Source of the DNA: Janthinobacterium fluminis
Lineage (GTDB): Bacteria > Pseudomonadota > Gammaproteobacteria > Burkholderiales > Burkholderiaceae_D
NCBI RefSeq assembly: GCF_028595325.1
Contig: NZ_JAQQXR010000006.1
Span: 349,341-413,340 of the forward strand
Reading direction: 5' to 3'
DNA: 64,000 bases
Shown here: positions 10,162 to 20,578 of the stretch, piece after piece
Layout of the letters: every line of letters begins with the position of its first letter
How positions within the stretch are numbered: the first letter of the stretch is position 1
The notes under the pieces: model-generated
What the model was told of the DNA's origin: nothing
Databases searched by the model: none
Seen by the model: the letters and a program-made list of their open reading frames with translations, nothing else
Translations under genes and position numbers: made by a program

Positions 10162-10551
10162 TCAACCTGGCGTATTGCGCATCCAGTCGCCGGTCTGGAA
10201 AAACGACTCCATCAGGCGCAGGCGCAGCGCCGCGTCGATGCCGACATCTTCCATCGCCCAGGCCATCGCGCGCAACCACTGGTCGCGCTCGCTGATGCCG
10301 ATGGCGAACGGCAAATGGCGGGCGCGCAGGCGCGGATGGCCGAAGCGCTCGACAAACAAGTCCGGGCCGCCCATCCAGCCCGACAAAAACCAGAACAGCT
10401 TGTCGCGCGAACCGTCCGTGTCGGGCGGATGCATGGCGCGGATGCCGGCGAATTCCGGCTCCAGCTCCATCAAGTCATAAAAGCGCTCCACCATCGCACG
10501 CAGGGTGGACTCGCCGCCTATTGTTTCATATAAAGAAGTTGCTTCAGTCAT
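10162..10551 (-). CDS. Group II truncated haemoglobin
   Basis: A 129-residue haem protein of the TrHbO/YjbI type, presumably binding oxygen or handling NO and peroxide in the cytoplasm. Seen in sequence: Tyr25 at B10 (RFYDLM), proximal His79 (RARHLPF) and Trp92 at G8 (RDQWLRAM), the group II signature. The frame could extend upstream to 10692, but that part overlaps jqsA coding sequence. ATG 10551 (MTEATSLYE) fits the family start. It lies 79 bases downstream of jqsA on the same strand, so it could share jqsA transcription. Confidence 0.9.
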   Translation of the reverse strand: MTEATSLYETIGGESTLRAMVERFYDLMELEPEFAGIRAMHPPDTDGSRDKLFWFLSGWMGGPDLFVERFGHPRLRARHLPFAIGISERDQWLRAMAWAMEDVGIDAALRLRLMESFFQTGDWMRNTPG

Positions 10552-10630
10552 AGACGCCATCATAGCGCAAGCCCCGGGAAAGGCGGCCGCGGGCTCGCGG
10601 TTTTTTGCCGTCCCCGGGGCGGTGGCCAAT

Positions 10631-11878
10631 TTAGACCAGGGCGAGGCGTCCCTGGCGGCGCGTCGAGCTCCAACTGCCGAGGTCGACCTCATCGCGGATC
10701 GCCGCGCATCCCGCCAGCACCTGCCCGATCTGCTCCCCGCTCAGGCCGGCGTTCAGCGTCAGCCTGACCAGCGAGCGGTTTTTCGGCGTGGCAGGCGCGC
10801 AAAACACGGCGCCGAAAATCTTGTGCCGCTCCAGCGCCTGGCGCAGCACCAGGGTCTTCGGTTCCGGCCCCGCTTCCAGCGCGATGATCTGCTCGCTGCC
10901 GTCGTCGACGCCGTAGCCGAGCGCGCGCAAGCCGTCGCGGACTTGGCGCGCGTGCTGGTGCAGGCGGGCGCGCCGGTCGTCGGCCGCGCCGATGAAGTCG
11001 AGCGCGGCGTCGAACCAGGCCAGCTCGTGCGCCAGCAGGCAGGAGCTGAAGATGGCCGGACGCGATGCCGACAAAAAATAGCCTTTGAACTTGCTGGAAC
11101 AGGTGATCAGGCCGGCCCGCCCGGCGAAAGCCTTGGCCAGCGACGCCGTGCGGAAGTGCACGCGCTCGGCCAGGCCCTGCTCGACCACCAGGCCGGCGCC
11201 GCGCGGCCCGTGCGTGCCCAGCGAATGCGACTCGTCGACGATCAGGATGCTGCCGCTGCGCTCGGCGATCTGCACCACCTCGTGCAGCGGCGCGACGCTG
11301 CCGTTGGTGCTGTAGAGCGCGTCGACGACGATGACGCCGCGGCCGTGCTTGTCGATCTGGCGCTGCAGATGCTCGCTGTCATTGTGCAGGAAGGACACCG
11401 GCAGCGCCTGCGCCGACAACACCCCCTCCCACAGCGAGGCGTGGGCCTGCATGTCGAGATAGACGGGGATGCCCGGTTCGCACAGGCTTTGCAGCAAGCC
11501 CACATTGGCCGCCCAGCCCGATTGCGCCAGCACGCAATCCTGCGCATCCATGAAGCGCGCCAGCTTGCCCTCCAGCCGGTGCTGGGCGCTGCCCTCCTGC
11601 AGGAAGACGGAGGACATCAGCGCGCCGCCCTCGCCATGCCGCAGCGCGGCGACCTGGGCCGCGATCAGCGCCGGTTCGGCGGCGATGTTCAGATAATCGT
11701 TACCGGCGAGGAAAATTGCGTCCGGCGGCATCGCTTGCCAGGCGTGCAGATGCTGCCCCCCCAGTAATTTCTCGATCCGCGTCACATAGTGCTCGTCCAT
11801 GCGCCGGTTGACGAAATCCGGCATGTCCTGTTCGGCGCGGCATGGCAGGTGGCGGGGGGTGCGATTGGCGGTGGTCAT
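10631..11878 (-). CDS. jqsA: Alpha-hydroxyketone autoinducer synthase (CqsA/LqsA/JqsA family)
   Basis: A 415-residue PLP-dependent aminotransferase-fold enzyme of the alpha-oxoamine synthase group. Characterised relatives condense an acyl-CoA with an amino acid to make CAI-1 (Vibrio), LAI-1 (Legionella) or the Janthinobacterium signal. The PLP lysine is K249 (TASLAKAFAG), with D215 and H218 in VDESHSLGTHG. A similar fold is used by 7-keto-8-aminopelargonate synthase (BioF), but the divergent sensor kinase and LqsR-like regulator next door argue strongly for signalling. ATG 11878 has GGAG at good spacing. It is transcribed away from jqsS, and an FNR-type box lies 66 bases upstream of its start. 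Confidence 0.9.
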   Translation of the reverse strand: MTTANRTPRHLPCRAEQDMPDFVNRRMDEHYVTRIEKLLGGQHLHAWQAMPPDAIFLAGNDYLNIAAEPALIAAQVAALRHGEGGALMSSVFLQEGSAQHRLEGKLARFMDAQDCVLAQSGWAANVGLLQSLCEPGIPVYLDMQAHASLWEGVLSAQALPVSFLHNDSEHLQRQIDKHGRGVIVVDALYSTNGSVAPLHEVVQIAERSGSILIVDESHSLGTHGPRGAGLVVEQGLAERVHFRTASLAKAFAGRAGLITCSSKFKGYFLSASRPAIFSSCLLAHELAWFDAALDFIGAADDRRARLHQHARQVRDGLRALGYGVDDGSEQIIALEAGPEPKTLVLRQALERHKIFGAVFCAPATPKNRSLVRLTLNAGLSGEQIGQVLAGCAAIRDEVDLGSWSSTRRQGRLALV

Positions 11879-11943
11879 AGTTTCTCCATTGAAAGTTTGA
11901 GGGGTATTACGTGACCACCATGACGGCGCCATAAAGCCGGAGG

Positions 11944-11957
11944 TTGATCCAGATCAA
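11944..11957. promoter_or_regulatory. Perfect FNR/Anr-type box between jqsA and jqsS
   Basis: TTGATCCAGATCAA matches the FNR/Anr consensus TTGAT-N4-ATCAA exactly, and one further pair (G/C) on each side extends the dyad. It sits in the 152-base divergent intergenic region, 66 bases from the jqsA start and 74 bases from the jqsS start. Oxygen-responsive control of both transcripts is an inference. Confidence 0.7.
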
Positions 11958-12030
11958 CTATCAAGAAGATAACGACACCGGAATCGGGGAAGCAGCGGAT
12001 GATGCTGTATTGATCGGAAACAATCGACTT

Positions 12031-13317
12031 ATGACGCGACATCAACAGTGCTCGGGATGGCGGTGGGGCATCACCCGCGCGCTGCAGCGTTACCATCGCA
12101 GCACTGACCATCCCCAGGCGCGCCTGCACCGCATCCGCGCGCTGGGCCTCATCGGCGCCCTCGGCATGCCGCTGTATTTCGTGCTATGGAATTATTGTTT
12201 CCCGCAGATGTATGAGTCGGTCGCCCTGCGCCTGCTCGGCGCGCTGCTGTTCCTGCCGGCCCTGTGCGTCCAGTATTTCAACCGCAAATGGTTCGGCATC
12301 TACCTGATGGTCGGCTTGAGCTATGAGTTGCCGTTCTTCTTCACCTTCATGTTCCTGATGAACCATGCGTCGGTGATCTGGAGCCACTCCCTGCTGGTCG
12401 CGCTGATCGTGCTGTTCCATTTCGACACGACCCTGGCGGCGCGCGCCTACGCCATCGGCACCGCGCTCGCCTGCGCCGCGTTCGCCCTGTGCGGCGACGC
12501 CGCCTTCCTGCTCGACGAACAGGTGTTGCAGGAATTGCCCGTGCACTGGTTCACCATCGCCGTGCTGTCGGCGGTGAAGGTCGGGCGCAGCGTGCTGGAG
12601 CGGGAAAAACTGGCCGGCCTCGGTGCCGGGCTGGGCAGCGTGGCCCATGAACTGCGCACGCCGCTCACCAGCGTCGACGCCAACGTGCGGGGCTTGAACC
12701 GCATGCTGCAACAGAGCAGCAGCGCCAACGCCGCCGACCAGGCCCGCGCCCGCGACGCGCTCACGCGCATCCAGTTTGAAGTGCGCCACATGAACCACAT
12801 GATCGACCTGTTCCTGCTCAGCGCCAGCGCCGTCAGCCGCAATCTGCGTCCCAACGAAACCGTCTCCATGGCCTGCGTCGTCGACGCCGTGATGAAGCGC
12901 TATCCCTTCGTCGGCCAGATGCAGCAGCAGGCGGTGGCGGTCGAGGTGCGCAGCAACTTCAGCTTCGCCGGCCAGAGCGAGCTATGCGTGGTGATCCTGC
13001 TCAACCTGCTGCGCAACGCCCTCAAGGCCATCCAGCGCGCCGGCAAGGGCCGCATCCGCATCGTCGTCGACGGCGCGCGTCAGACGCCGCGCCTGCTCTT
13101 CATCGACACCGGCTGCGGCATTTCGCCGCGCCACATACCGCTGATCTTCCAGCGCTTTTACTCGTATCCGGCGCACAACGGCAGCGGCATCGGCCTGGCG
13201 CTGTGCAAGCAAATCATGGAGGCATGGGACGCGCGCATCCGCTGCATTTCGCGCGAGAGCGCCTACGCCATCTTCGTCCTGGAATTTCCGCGGCCGGCGC
13301 CGCCCCCACATCATTAA
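12031..13317 (+). CDS. jqsS: Quorum-sensing sensor histidine kinase (CqsS/LqsS/JqsS type)
   Basis: A 428-residue membrane kinase. About six hydrophobic segments fill residues ~38-186, with almost no periplasmic domain, as in CqsS and LqsS. The H box follows with phospho-acceptor His206 (VAHELRTPLTS), then the N box (NLLRNALKAI), G1 (DTGCGIS) and G2 (GSGIGLALCK). There is no attached receiver domain, unlike hybrid CqsS. It presumably senses the hydroxyketone made by JqsA and sets phosphorylation of the regulator encoded 8 bases downstream. ATG 12031 was chosen; an upstream TTG at 11944 would begin inside the FNR-type box. Confidence 0.88.
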   Translation: MTRHQQCSGWRWGITRALQRYHRSTDHPQARLHRIRALGLIGALGMPLYFVLWNYCFPQMYESVALRLLGALLFLPALCVQYFNRKWFGIYLMVGLSYELPFFFTFMFLMNHASVIWSHSLLVALIVLFHFDTTLAARAYAIGTALACAAFALCGDAAFLLDEQVLQELPVHWFTIAVLSAVKVGRSVLEREKLAGLGAGLGSVAHELRTPLTSVDANVRGLNRMLQQSSSANAADQARARDALTRIQFEVRHMNHMIDLFLLSASAVSRNLRPNETVSMACVVDAVMKRYPFVGQMQQQAVAVEVRSNFSFAGQSELCVVILLNLLRNALKAIQRAGKGRIRIVVDGARQTPRLLFIDTGCGISPRHIPLIFQRFYSYPAHNGSGIGLALCKQIMEAWDARIRCISRESAYAIFVLEFPRPAPPPHH

Positions 13318-13325
13318 GGCCCAGT

Positions 13326-14327
13326 ATGCAACTGCCCGTCTACAAACACCCCAGCCTGACCGTACTGATCGACGACAGCGACAGCTTCCTGCGCAGCCTG
13401 TCCTTCCAACTCGACCCCCTGCTGGCCCGGAAAACCTTCCACGACACCAACAGCGCCATGCGCTGGCTGCAACAACACGAGCGCCGCGGCGGCCCGCCCC
13501 TGGAAGCCAACTATGACGCGCCGAACCTGCCGCCGGAGCACTGCAACGTCGCCGTCGACATCGAGCGCATCTACCGCATCAGCGGCCAGCCGCAGCGCTT
13601 CGCCACGCCGTCGGTGCTGGTGGTCGACTATTCCATGCCGCAAATGAACGGTATCGAGTTGTGCGAGGCGCTGCGCCACCTGCCCTGCAAGAAGATCCTG
13701 TTCACCGGCGCGGCCGATGAAAAGATCGCCGTCGGCGCCTTCAACCGCGGCTTGATCGACCGCTATATCAAGAAGAGCGACGACGACGCCCTCGACACGC
13801 TGGAGCTGGAAATCCACGCGCTGCAAACGGAATTCTTCGCCGAACAGTCGGAAACGCTGCGCGAGCTGCTGGTGCCGCACCACTATCCCTTCCTCAGCGA
13901 CCCGGCGCTGACGGCCGTCGTGCAGGAGCTGATCCGCAGCAACGGCTTCGTCGAGCACTATCTGTTCCCCAATCCCAGCGGCATCCTGTTCCTCGACAGG
14001 GAGGGCAAGGCCACGCTGATGATCATCGAAACGGAAAAAAGCTTGCGCGCGCAATATGAAATCGCCCGCGACAGCGACGCCCCGCCCTCGCTGCTGGCGG
14101 CGCTGCTGGAGCAGCGCGTGATCCCCTTTTTCTCCGACGCCGACGGCGACGGCATGTACTCCAGCGCCATCGGCGAGAACTGGTACCGCTACTGCAGCGC
14201 GCCGCAGCTGTGCCAGGGCGGCGAAACCTATTTCTGGGCCCTGTTCCCCCTGCCGGCGCACTATTTCGACGCCCCCGTCCTGTCCTACGCGGAGTATCTG
14301 CGCACCCACCAGGTCCAGCGCGACTGA
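13326..14327 (+). CDS. jqsR: LqsR-like quorum-sensing response regulator
   Basis: A 333-residue regulator encoded immediately behind jqsS. The receiver domain has acidic D16/D17 (LIDDSDSF), phospho-acceptor D101 (VVDYSMPQMNG), T127 (LFTGAAD) and K149/K150. The phospho-acceptor sits about 45 residues later than in canonical receivers because of an insertion near residues 45-95. The C-terminal half has no recognisable helix-turn-helix. It contains a conserved-looking stretch around FPNPSGILFLDREGK, as in LqsR-type proteins whose output mechanism is poorly defined. It ends 14 bases before the convergent permease gene. Confidence 0.85.
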   Translation: MQLPVYKHPSLTVLIDDSDSFLRSLSFQLDPLLARKTFHDTNSAMRWLQQHERRGGPPLEANYDAPNLPPEHCNVAVDIERIYRISGQPQRFATPSVLVVDYSMPQMNGIELCEALRHLPCKKILFTGAADEKIAVGAFNRGLIDRYIKKSDDDALDTLELEIHALQTEFFAEQSETLRELLVPHHYPFLSDPALTAVVQELIRSNGFVEHYLFPNPSGILFLDREGKATLMIIETEKSLRAQYEIARDSDAPPSLLAALLEQRVIPFFSDADGDGMYSSAIGENWYRYCSAPQLCQGGETYFWALFPLPAHYFDAPVLSYAEYLRTHQVQRD

Positions 14328-14340
14328 GGGTGCGCCGGCC

Positions 14341-16875
14341 TCAGGCCTCGCGCAGCGTTTGCAGCGGCGGCTGGCGCAATACATTGCGCAGCCCCAGCCA
14401 GCCGCCGGCGATCGCGCACGCGGCCCCCGCCAGCAAGCCGGCCAGCCACACGCCGGCGCCGCCGCTCCAGTCGAACTTGAACTGGTAGGTCGCCAGCGCC
14501 CAGCCCATCGCCGACGCGCCGGCCGCCGCCAGCAGGCCGGCCAGGGCGCCCACCAGCGCGAACTCGATCAACTGCGCCTGCGCCAGCTGGCGCCGGGTCG
14601 CCCCCAGCGCGCGCAGCAGGCCGGCCTCGCGGCTGCGCTCGTCCTGCGAGCCCATCAGCGCGGCGTACAGCACCAGCACGCCGGCCGCCAGCGTGAACGA
14701 AAACAGGAACTCGACGGCCGTGACGACTTGTTCGAGCACGGCCTGCACCTGCCTGAGCACGCCGCCGACGTCGATCACCGTCAGGTTCGGATAGTCGCGC
14801 GTCAGCGCATTGCCCAGCGCCGCCTGGCGCGCCGGCAGGTGGAAGGCGGTGATCCAGCTTTGCGGCGTGTCGGCCATCGCCGCCGGGTTGATGATGACGA
14901 AGAAATTCACCTTCATCGAGCCCCATTCCAGCTTGCGCAAGCTGGTCACGGCCGCCTCGACGGGCGTGCCGGCGATGTCGAAGCGCAGCCGGTCGCCCAG
15001 CTTCAGCTTCAGCGTCTTGGCGATGCCCTCCTCGACCGAAGCCTCGGCCGGCGCGCCGGCCTGGTCGGCGAACCACTTGCCGGCGACGATGCGGTTTTGC
15101 TCCTGCATCTGCGCCATCGTCGACAGGTTGAACTCGCGCTCGGCCAGGTTGCGGGCGCGCTCCTCGGCATAGGTGTCGGGCGTGATGGCCGCGCCGTTCA
15201 CGGCCACCAGACGGCCCCGTATCATCGGATACAGCGGCGCGTTGGCGACGCCGGCGCCGGCCAGGCGGCGCGCGATGTCGTCCTTCTGCTCGGGCTGGAT
15301 ATTGATGATGAAGCGGTTCGGCGCGTCCGCCGGCGTGGCGCTGCGCCAGGCGCCCATCAGGTCGCCGCGCACCACCGTCAGCAGCAGCAAGGCCATCAGG
15401 CCCAGCGCCAGCGCCACGATTTGCACGATGCTGGCGCCGGGGCGGCGCTGCAGCGACGTCACGGCGAAGCGCCAGCTCTGGTGGCGCAGAGCGCCGCGCA
15501 GCGTCTTCAGCGACTTCAGGCCCAGCCAGCCGCTCAGCGCGAACAGCGCGAAGCCGCCCAGGAAGCCCAGCGCCGTCAGCAGCGCCAGCTGGACGTCGCC
15601 GGCCTGCCACAGCAGCAGCACGACGAAGCTGCACAGGCCCAGGCCATAGCTCAGCAGCGCCAGCGGCTGCGGCGCGTCCTGCTCGCGGCGGATCACGCGG
15701 TTGTGCGGCACATTGCGCAGCTGCAGGATGGGCGGCAGCGCGAAACCGATCAGCAGCAGCATGCCGGTGGCCACGCCCTGCACGGCCGGCAGCGCCGAGA
15801 CGGGCGGCAAATCGCTCTGCACCAGCTTGCCCAGCAATTCCAGCAGCACCAGGTGGCCGCCGAAGCCGACGGCCACGCCGAGCGCGCTGCCGGCCAGGCC
15901 CACCAGCAGGAATTCGATCAGGTACAGGGCCGTCACCTGGTTTTGCGTCAGGCCCAGGCAGCGCAGCATGGCGCAGGCGTCGACGTGGCGCAGCATGAAG
16001 CGCCGCGCCGCCATCGCCACGGCCACGGCCGCCAGCATGGCCGACAGCAGCCCGACCAGCGACAGGAAGCGGTCGGCCCGCTCCAGCGTCGACTGCATCT
16101 CCGGCCGGCCCGACTCCAGCGAGTCGATGCGCACGCCCTTGACGGCGGCGCTCTTGATGTGCGCCTCCAGCCAGCGCCGGTAGGCGGCGACGGCGCCCTC
16201 GCCGCCCTGGGCCGGCGCCGCCAGCAGCAGCCGGTAGGTCACGCGCGAGCCCGTCTGCACCAGGCCCGTGGCGTCGAGCTCGCTCAGCGGCAGCATCACG
16301 CGCGGCGCGAAATTCAGGAAGGCGGCGCCGCGGTCGGGCTCGCTGGCGATCAGTTGCGCGATCGTGAAGCGCCGCTCGCCCAGCCGGATGGTGTCGCCGA
16401 CGGCCGCCTTCAAGCCAGTCAGGATGGCGGCGTCGACCCAGACGGTGCCGGGCGCCGGAATGGCCTGCGTGGCGCTGCCGTCGGCCTCGCCGGCGCGCTC
16501 CGGCGAGGTGGTGATCTTCACCTTGCCGCGCAGCGGATAGCCGGCCGAGACGGCCTTGATGGAGGCCAGTTGCGACTGCGACTGCTCGCCCTCGCCGGCC
16601 TGCGCCATGCTGGGGAAGACCACCGTGTGCGCCATCGCCAGGCCGCGCCGCGCCGCCTCGGCGCGCCAGGCCGGAGGAATCGGGTTGTCGGCGTTGACGA
16701 CCAGGTCGGCGCCGAGCAACTGGTGGGCGTCGCGGTTCAGGCCGGCGCGCAGGCGGTCGACGAAGAAGCCCACGGCCGACAGGGCGGCGACGGCGACGAT
16801 CAGCGCCACCAGCAGGAAACGCAACTGGCCGGCGCGCCAGTCGCGGCCGGTCATTTTCAGGGAGAGGCTCAACAT
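14341..16875 (-). CDS. FtsX/YbbP-like ABC transporter permease
   Basis: An 844-residue inner-membrane protein of the large YbbP type (COG3127-like). One membrane helix is near the N terminus, followed by a long periplasmic MacB-core-like domain. The first FtsX core of several helices lies around 250-500, then comes a second periplasmic domain and a second FtsX core at the C terminus, with the FtsX-like phrase REAGLLRALGATRRQLA. Such permeases usually pair with an ATPase (YbbA) and act on envelope lipids or lipoproteins. No ATPase gene is adjacent here. ATG 16875 (MLSLSLKMTG) is preferred over an upstream start at 16908, which lies in a palindrome. Confidence 0.85.
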   Translation of the reverse strand: MLSLSLKMTGRDWRAGQLRFLLVALIVAVAALSAVGFFVDRLRAGLNRDAHQLLGADLVVNADNPIPPAWRAEAARRGLAMAHTVVFPSMAQAGEGEQSQSQLASIKAVSAGYPLRGKVKITTSPERAGEADGSATQAIPAPGTVWVDAAILTGLKAAVGDTIRLGERRFTIAQLIASEPDRGAAFLNFAPRVMLPLSELDATGLVQTGSRVTYRLLLAAPAQGGEGAVAAYRRWLEAHIKSAAVKGVRIDSLESGRPEMQSTLERADRFLSLVGLLSAMLAAVAVAMAARRFMLRHVDACAMLRCLGLTQNQVTALYLIEFLLVGLAGSALGVAVGFGGHLVLLELLGKLVQSDLPPVSALPAVQGVATGMLLLIGFALPPILQLRNVPHNRVIRREQDAPQPLALLSYGLGLCSFVVLLLWQAGDVQLALLTALGFLGGFALFALSGWLGLKSLKTLRGALRHQSWRFAVTSLQRRPGASIVQIVALALGLMALLLLTVVRGDLMGAWRSATPADAPNRFIINIQPEQKDDIARRLAGAGVANAPLYPMIRGRLVAVNGAAITPDTYAEERARNLAEREFNLSTMAQMQEQNRIVAGKWFADQAGAPAEASVEEGIAKTLKLKLGDRLRFDIAGTPVEAAVTSLRKLEWGSMKVNFFVIINPAAMADTPQSWITAFHLPARQAALGNALTRDYPNLTVIDVGGVLRQVQAVLEQVVTAVEFLFSFTLAAGVLVLYAALMGSQDERSREAGLLRALGATRRQLAQAQLIEFALVGALAGLLAAAGASAMGWALATYQFKFDWSGGAGVWLAGLLAGAACAIAGGWLGLRNVLRQPPLQTLREA

Positions 16876-16900
16876 CGGTGGTTCCAGGCGGGATGGACGG

Positions 16901-16922
16901 GCCGGCAAGCGCGCTTGCCGGC
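16901..16922. repeat. Perfect 22-nt palindrome between add and the permease gene
   Basis: GCCGGCAAGCG faces its exact complement with no loop. It lies in the 60-base gap downstream of the adenine deaminase gene. There is no T tract, so it may be a weak terminator or mRNA-stabilising hairpin. Confidence 0.6.
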
Positions 16923-16935
16923 GGGCGCCGCGTCG

Positions 16936-18478
<1,543 letters not shown>

Positions 18479-20401
18479 ATGACCATTTTTGACAACTACG
18501 CAGCACGCTACGAACGCACCCGGGAAGAGGAAATGTCCTTGTCCGAATACCTGGCACTGTGCAAGAAAGACCGCCTCACCTACGCCAGCGCGCCCGAGCG
18601 CATGCTGGCCGCCATCGGCGAACCTAGCCTGGTCGACACCCGCAACGACACGCGCCTGTCGCGCATCTTCGCCAACAAGGTCATCAAGATCTACCCCGCC
18701 TTCCGCGACTTCTACGGCACCGAGGAAGTGATCGAGCAAGTGGTGTCCTACTTCCGCCACGCGGCCCAGGGATTGGAAGAGCGCAAGCAAATCCTCTACC
18801 TGCTGGGACCGGTGGGCGGCGGCAAATCCTCGATCGCCGAAAAGCTCAAGTCGCTGATGGAGCACGTCCCCTTCTACTGCCTGAAAGGCTCGCCCGTCAA
18901 CGAGTCGCCGCTGGGCCTGTTCAACGAGGAGGAGGACGGCGTCATCATGGAAGAGGACTACGGCATCCCGCGCCGCTACCTGCGCAACATCCCCTCGCCC
19001 TGGGCCGTCAAGCGCCTGCACGAATACAACGGCGACATCAACCAGTTCCGCGTCGTCAAGCGCTACCCCTCGGTGCTCAAGCAAATCGCCATCTCGAAAA
19101 CCGAGCCGGGCGACGAGAACAACCAGGACATTTCCTCGCTGGTGGGCAAGGTCGACATCCGCAAGCTGGAAGACTACGCCCAGGACGATCCGGACGCCTA
19201 CAGTTATTCGGGCGGCCTGTGCCTGGCCAACCAGGGCTTGATGGAATTCGTCGAAATGTTCAAGGCGCCCATCAAGGTGCTGCACCCGCTGCTGACGGCC
19301 ACCCAGGAGGGCAACTACAAGGGCACCGAGGGCTTCGGCGCCATTCCCTTCGACGGCATCATCCTGGCCCACTCCAACGAGTCCGAGTGGAAGACCTTCA
19401 AGAACAACCGCAACAACGAGGCTTTCCTCGACCGCATCTACATCGTCAAGGTGCCCTACTGCCTGCGCGTCACCGACGAGATCAAGATCTACGACAAGCT
19501 GGTGGCCAATTCCTCGCTGCTGAAGGCGCCGTGCGCGCCCGGCACGCTGAAGATGATGGCCCAGTTCGCCATCCTGTCGCGCCTGAAGGATCCGGAAAAC
19601 TCCAGCATCTTCAGCAAGATGCTCATCTACGACGGCGAAAACCTCAAGGACACGGACCCGAAGGCCAAGTCCATGCACGAGTATGTCGACTACGCCGGCG
19701 TCGACGAGGGCATGAACGGCCTGTCGACCCGCTTCGCCTTCAAGATTTTGTCGAAGGTGTTCAACTTCGACACCACCGAGGTGGCGGCCAACCCCGTGCA
19801 CCTGCTGTATGTGCTGGAGCAGCAGGTGGAGCGCGAGCAATTCCCGCCGGAAACCGAGCAGCGCTACTTCTCCTATATCAAGGAGCACCTGGCGCAGCGC
19901 TACGTCGAGTTCATCGGCAAGGAAATCCAGACCGCCTACCTGGAGAGCTATTCCGAGTACGGCCAGAACATCTTCGACCGCTATGTCACCTTCGCCGATT
20001 TCTGGATACAGGACCAGGAATACCGCGACCCGGACACGGGCGAAAGCTTCGACCGCGAATCGCTCAACAACGAACTGGAAAAAATCGAAAAGCCGGCGGG
20101 GATTTCCAATCCGAAAGACTTCCGCAACGAGATCGTCAACTTCGGCCTGCGCGCCCGCGCCTCCAACGGCGGCAAGAACCCGGCCTGGACCAGCTATGAG
20201 AAATTCCGCACGGTGATCGAGAAGAAAATGTTCTCGAACACCGAGGAATTGCTGCCGGTGATCTCGTTCAACGCCAAGGCCAGCGCCGACGACGCCAACA
20301 AGCATGCCGACTTCGTCGCCCGCATGGTCGAAAAAGGCTATACGGCCAAGCAGGTGCGGCTGCTGTGCGAATGGTATCTGCGCGTGCGCAAGTCATCCTA
20401 G
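18479..20401 (+). CDS. prkA: PrkA family serine protein kinase
   Basis: A 640-residue cytoplasmic protein of the PrkA/YeaG family, combining an AAA ATPase core with a C-terminal kinase-like domain. The Walker A motif GPVGGGKS is at residues 110-117, and the whole chain follows the family closely, including its length. In enterobacteria YeaG acts with YeaH in stationary-phase and nutrient-stress responses; in Bacillus PrkA acts in sporulation. AAAGGA lies before ATG 18479. It heads the prkA-yeaH-spoVR group, which is a conserved stress cluster. Confidence 0.96.
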   Translation: MTIFDNYAARYERTREEEMSLSEYLALCKKDRLTYASAPERMLAAIGEPSLVDTRNDTRLSRIFANKVIKIYPAFRDFYGTEEVIEQVVSYFRHAAQGLEERKQILYLLGPVGGGKSSIAEKLKSLMEHVPFYCLKGSPVNESPLGLFNEEEDGVIMEEDYGIPRRYLRNIPSPWAVKRLHEYNGDINQFRVVKRYPSVLKQIAISKTEPGDENNQDISSLVGKVDIRKLEDYAQDDPDAYSYSGGLCLANQGLMEFVEMFKAPIKVLHPLLTATQEGNYKGTEGFGAIPFDGIILAHSNESEWKTFKNNRNNEAFLDRIYIVKVPYCLRVTDEIKIYDKLVANSSLLKAPCAPGTLKMMAQFAILSRLKDPENSSIFSKMLIYDGENLKDTDPKAKSMHEYVDYAGVDEGMNGLSTRFAFKILSKVFNFDTTEVAANPVHLLYVLEQQVEREQFPPETEQRYFSYIKEHLAQRYVEFIGKEIQTAYLESYSEYGQNIFDRYVTFADFWIQDQEYRDPDTGESFDRESLNNELEKIEKPAGISNPKDFRNEIVNFGLRARASNGGKNPAWTSYEKFRTVIEKKMFSNTEELLPVISFNAKASADDANKHADFVARMVEKGYTAKQVRLLCEWYLRVRKSS

Positions 20402-20450
20402 GCGGACGCGGGGACCAGCCGGGCGGCACGGGCGGGACGGTGCAGGGACA

Positions 20451-20538
20451 GGCGGCGGCCGCCGCCGTTCCGCCCCCAGCGCCCGTGCTTGATTTTTGCG
20501 GCGTCCGCCACCTCGGCCCGACGGCGGCGGCCGCCGCC
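20451..20538 (+). repeat. Two identical 16-nt palindromes in the prkA-yeaH gap
   Basis: GGCGGCGGCCGCCGCC occurs at 20451-20466 and again at 20523-20538 within the 177-base spacer. Each can form a tight hairpin, or the two can pair with each other. They may affect the relative expression or mRNA processing of prkA and yeaH. Confidence 0.6.
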
Positions 20539-20578
20539 CCGGACCGAGCGCCGCACACCTTGCAGCAGGAGGCATGTT

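Noticed and set aside
14341..16875. Lipoprotein exporter operon
   Set aside because: No partner ATPase or periplasmic component is adjacent, so only the permease is called.
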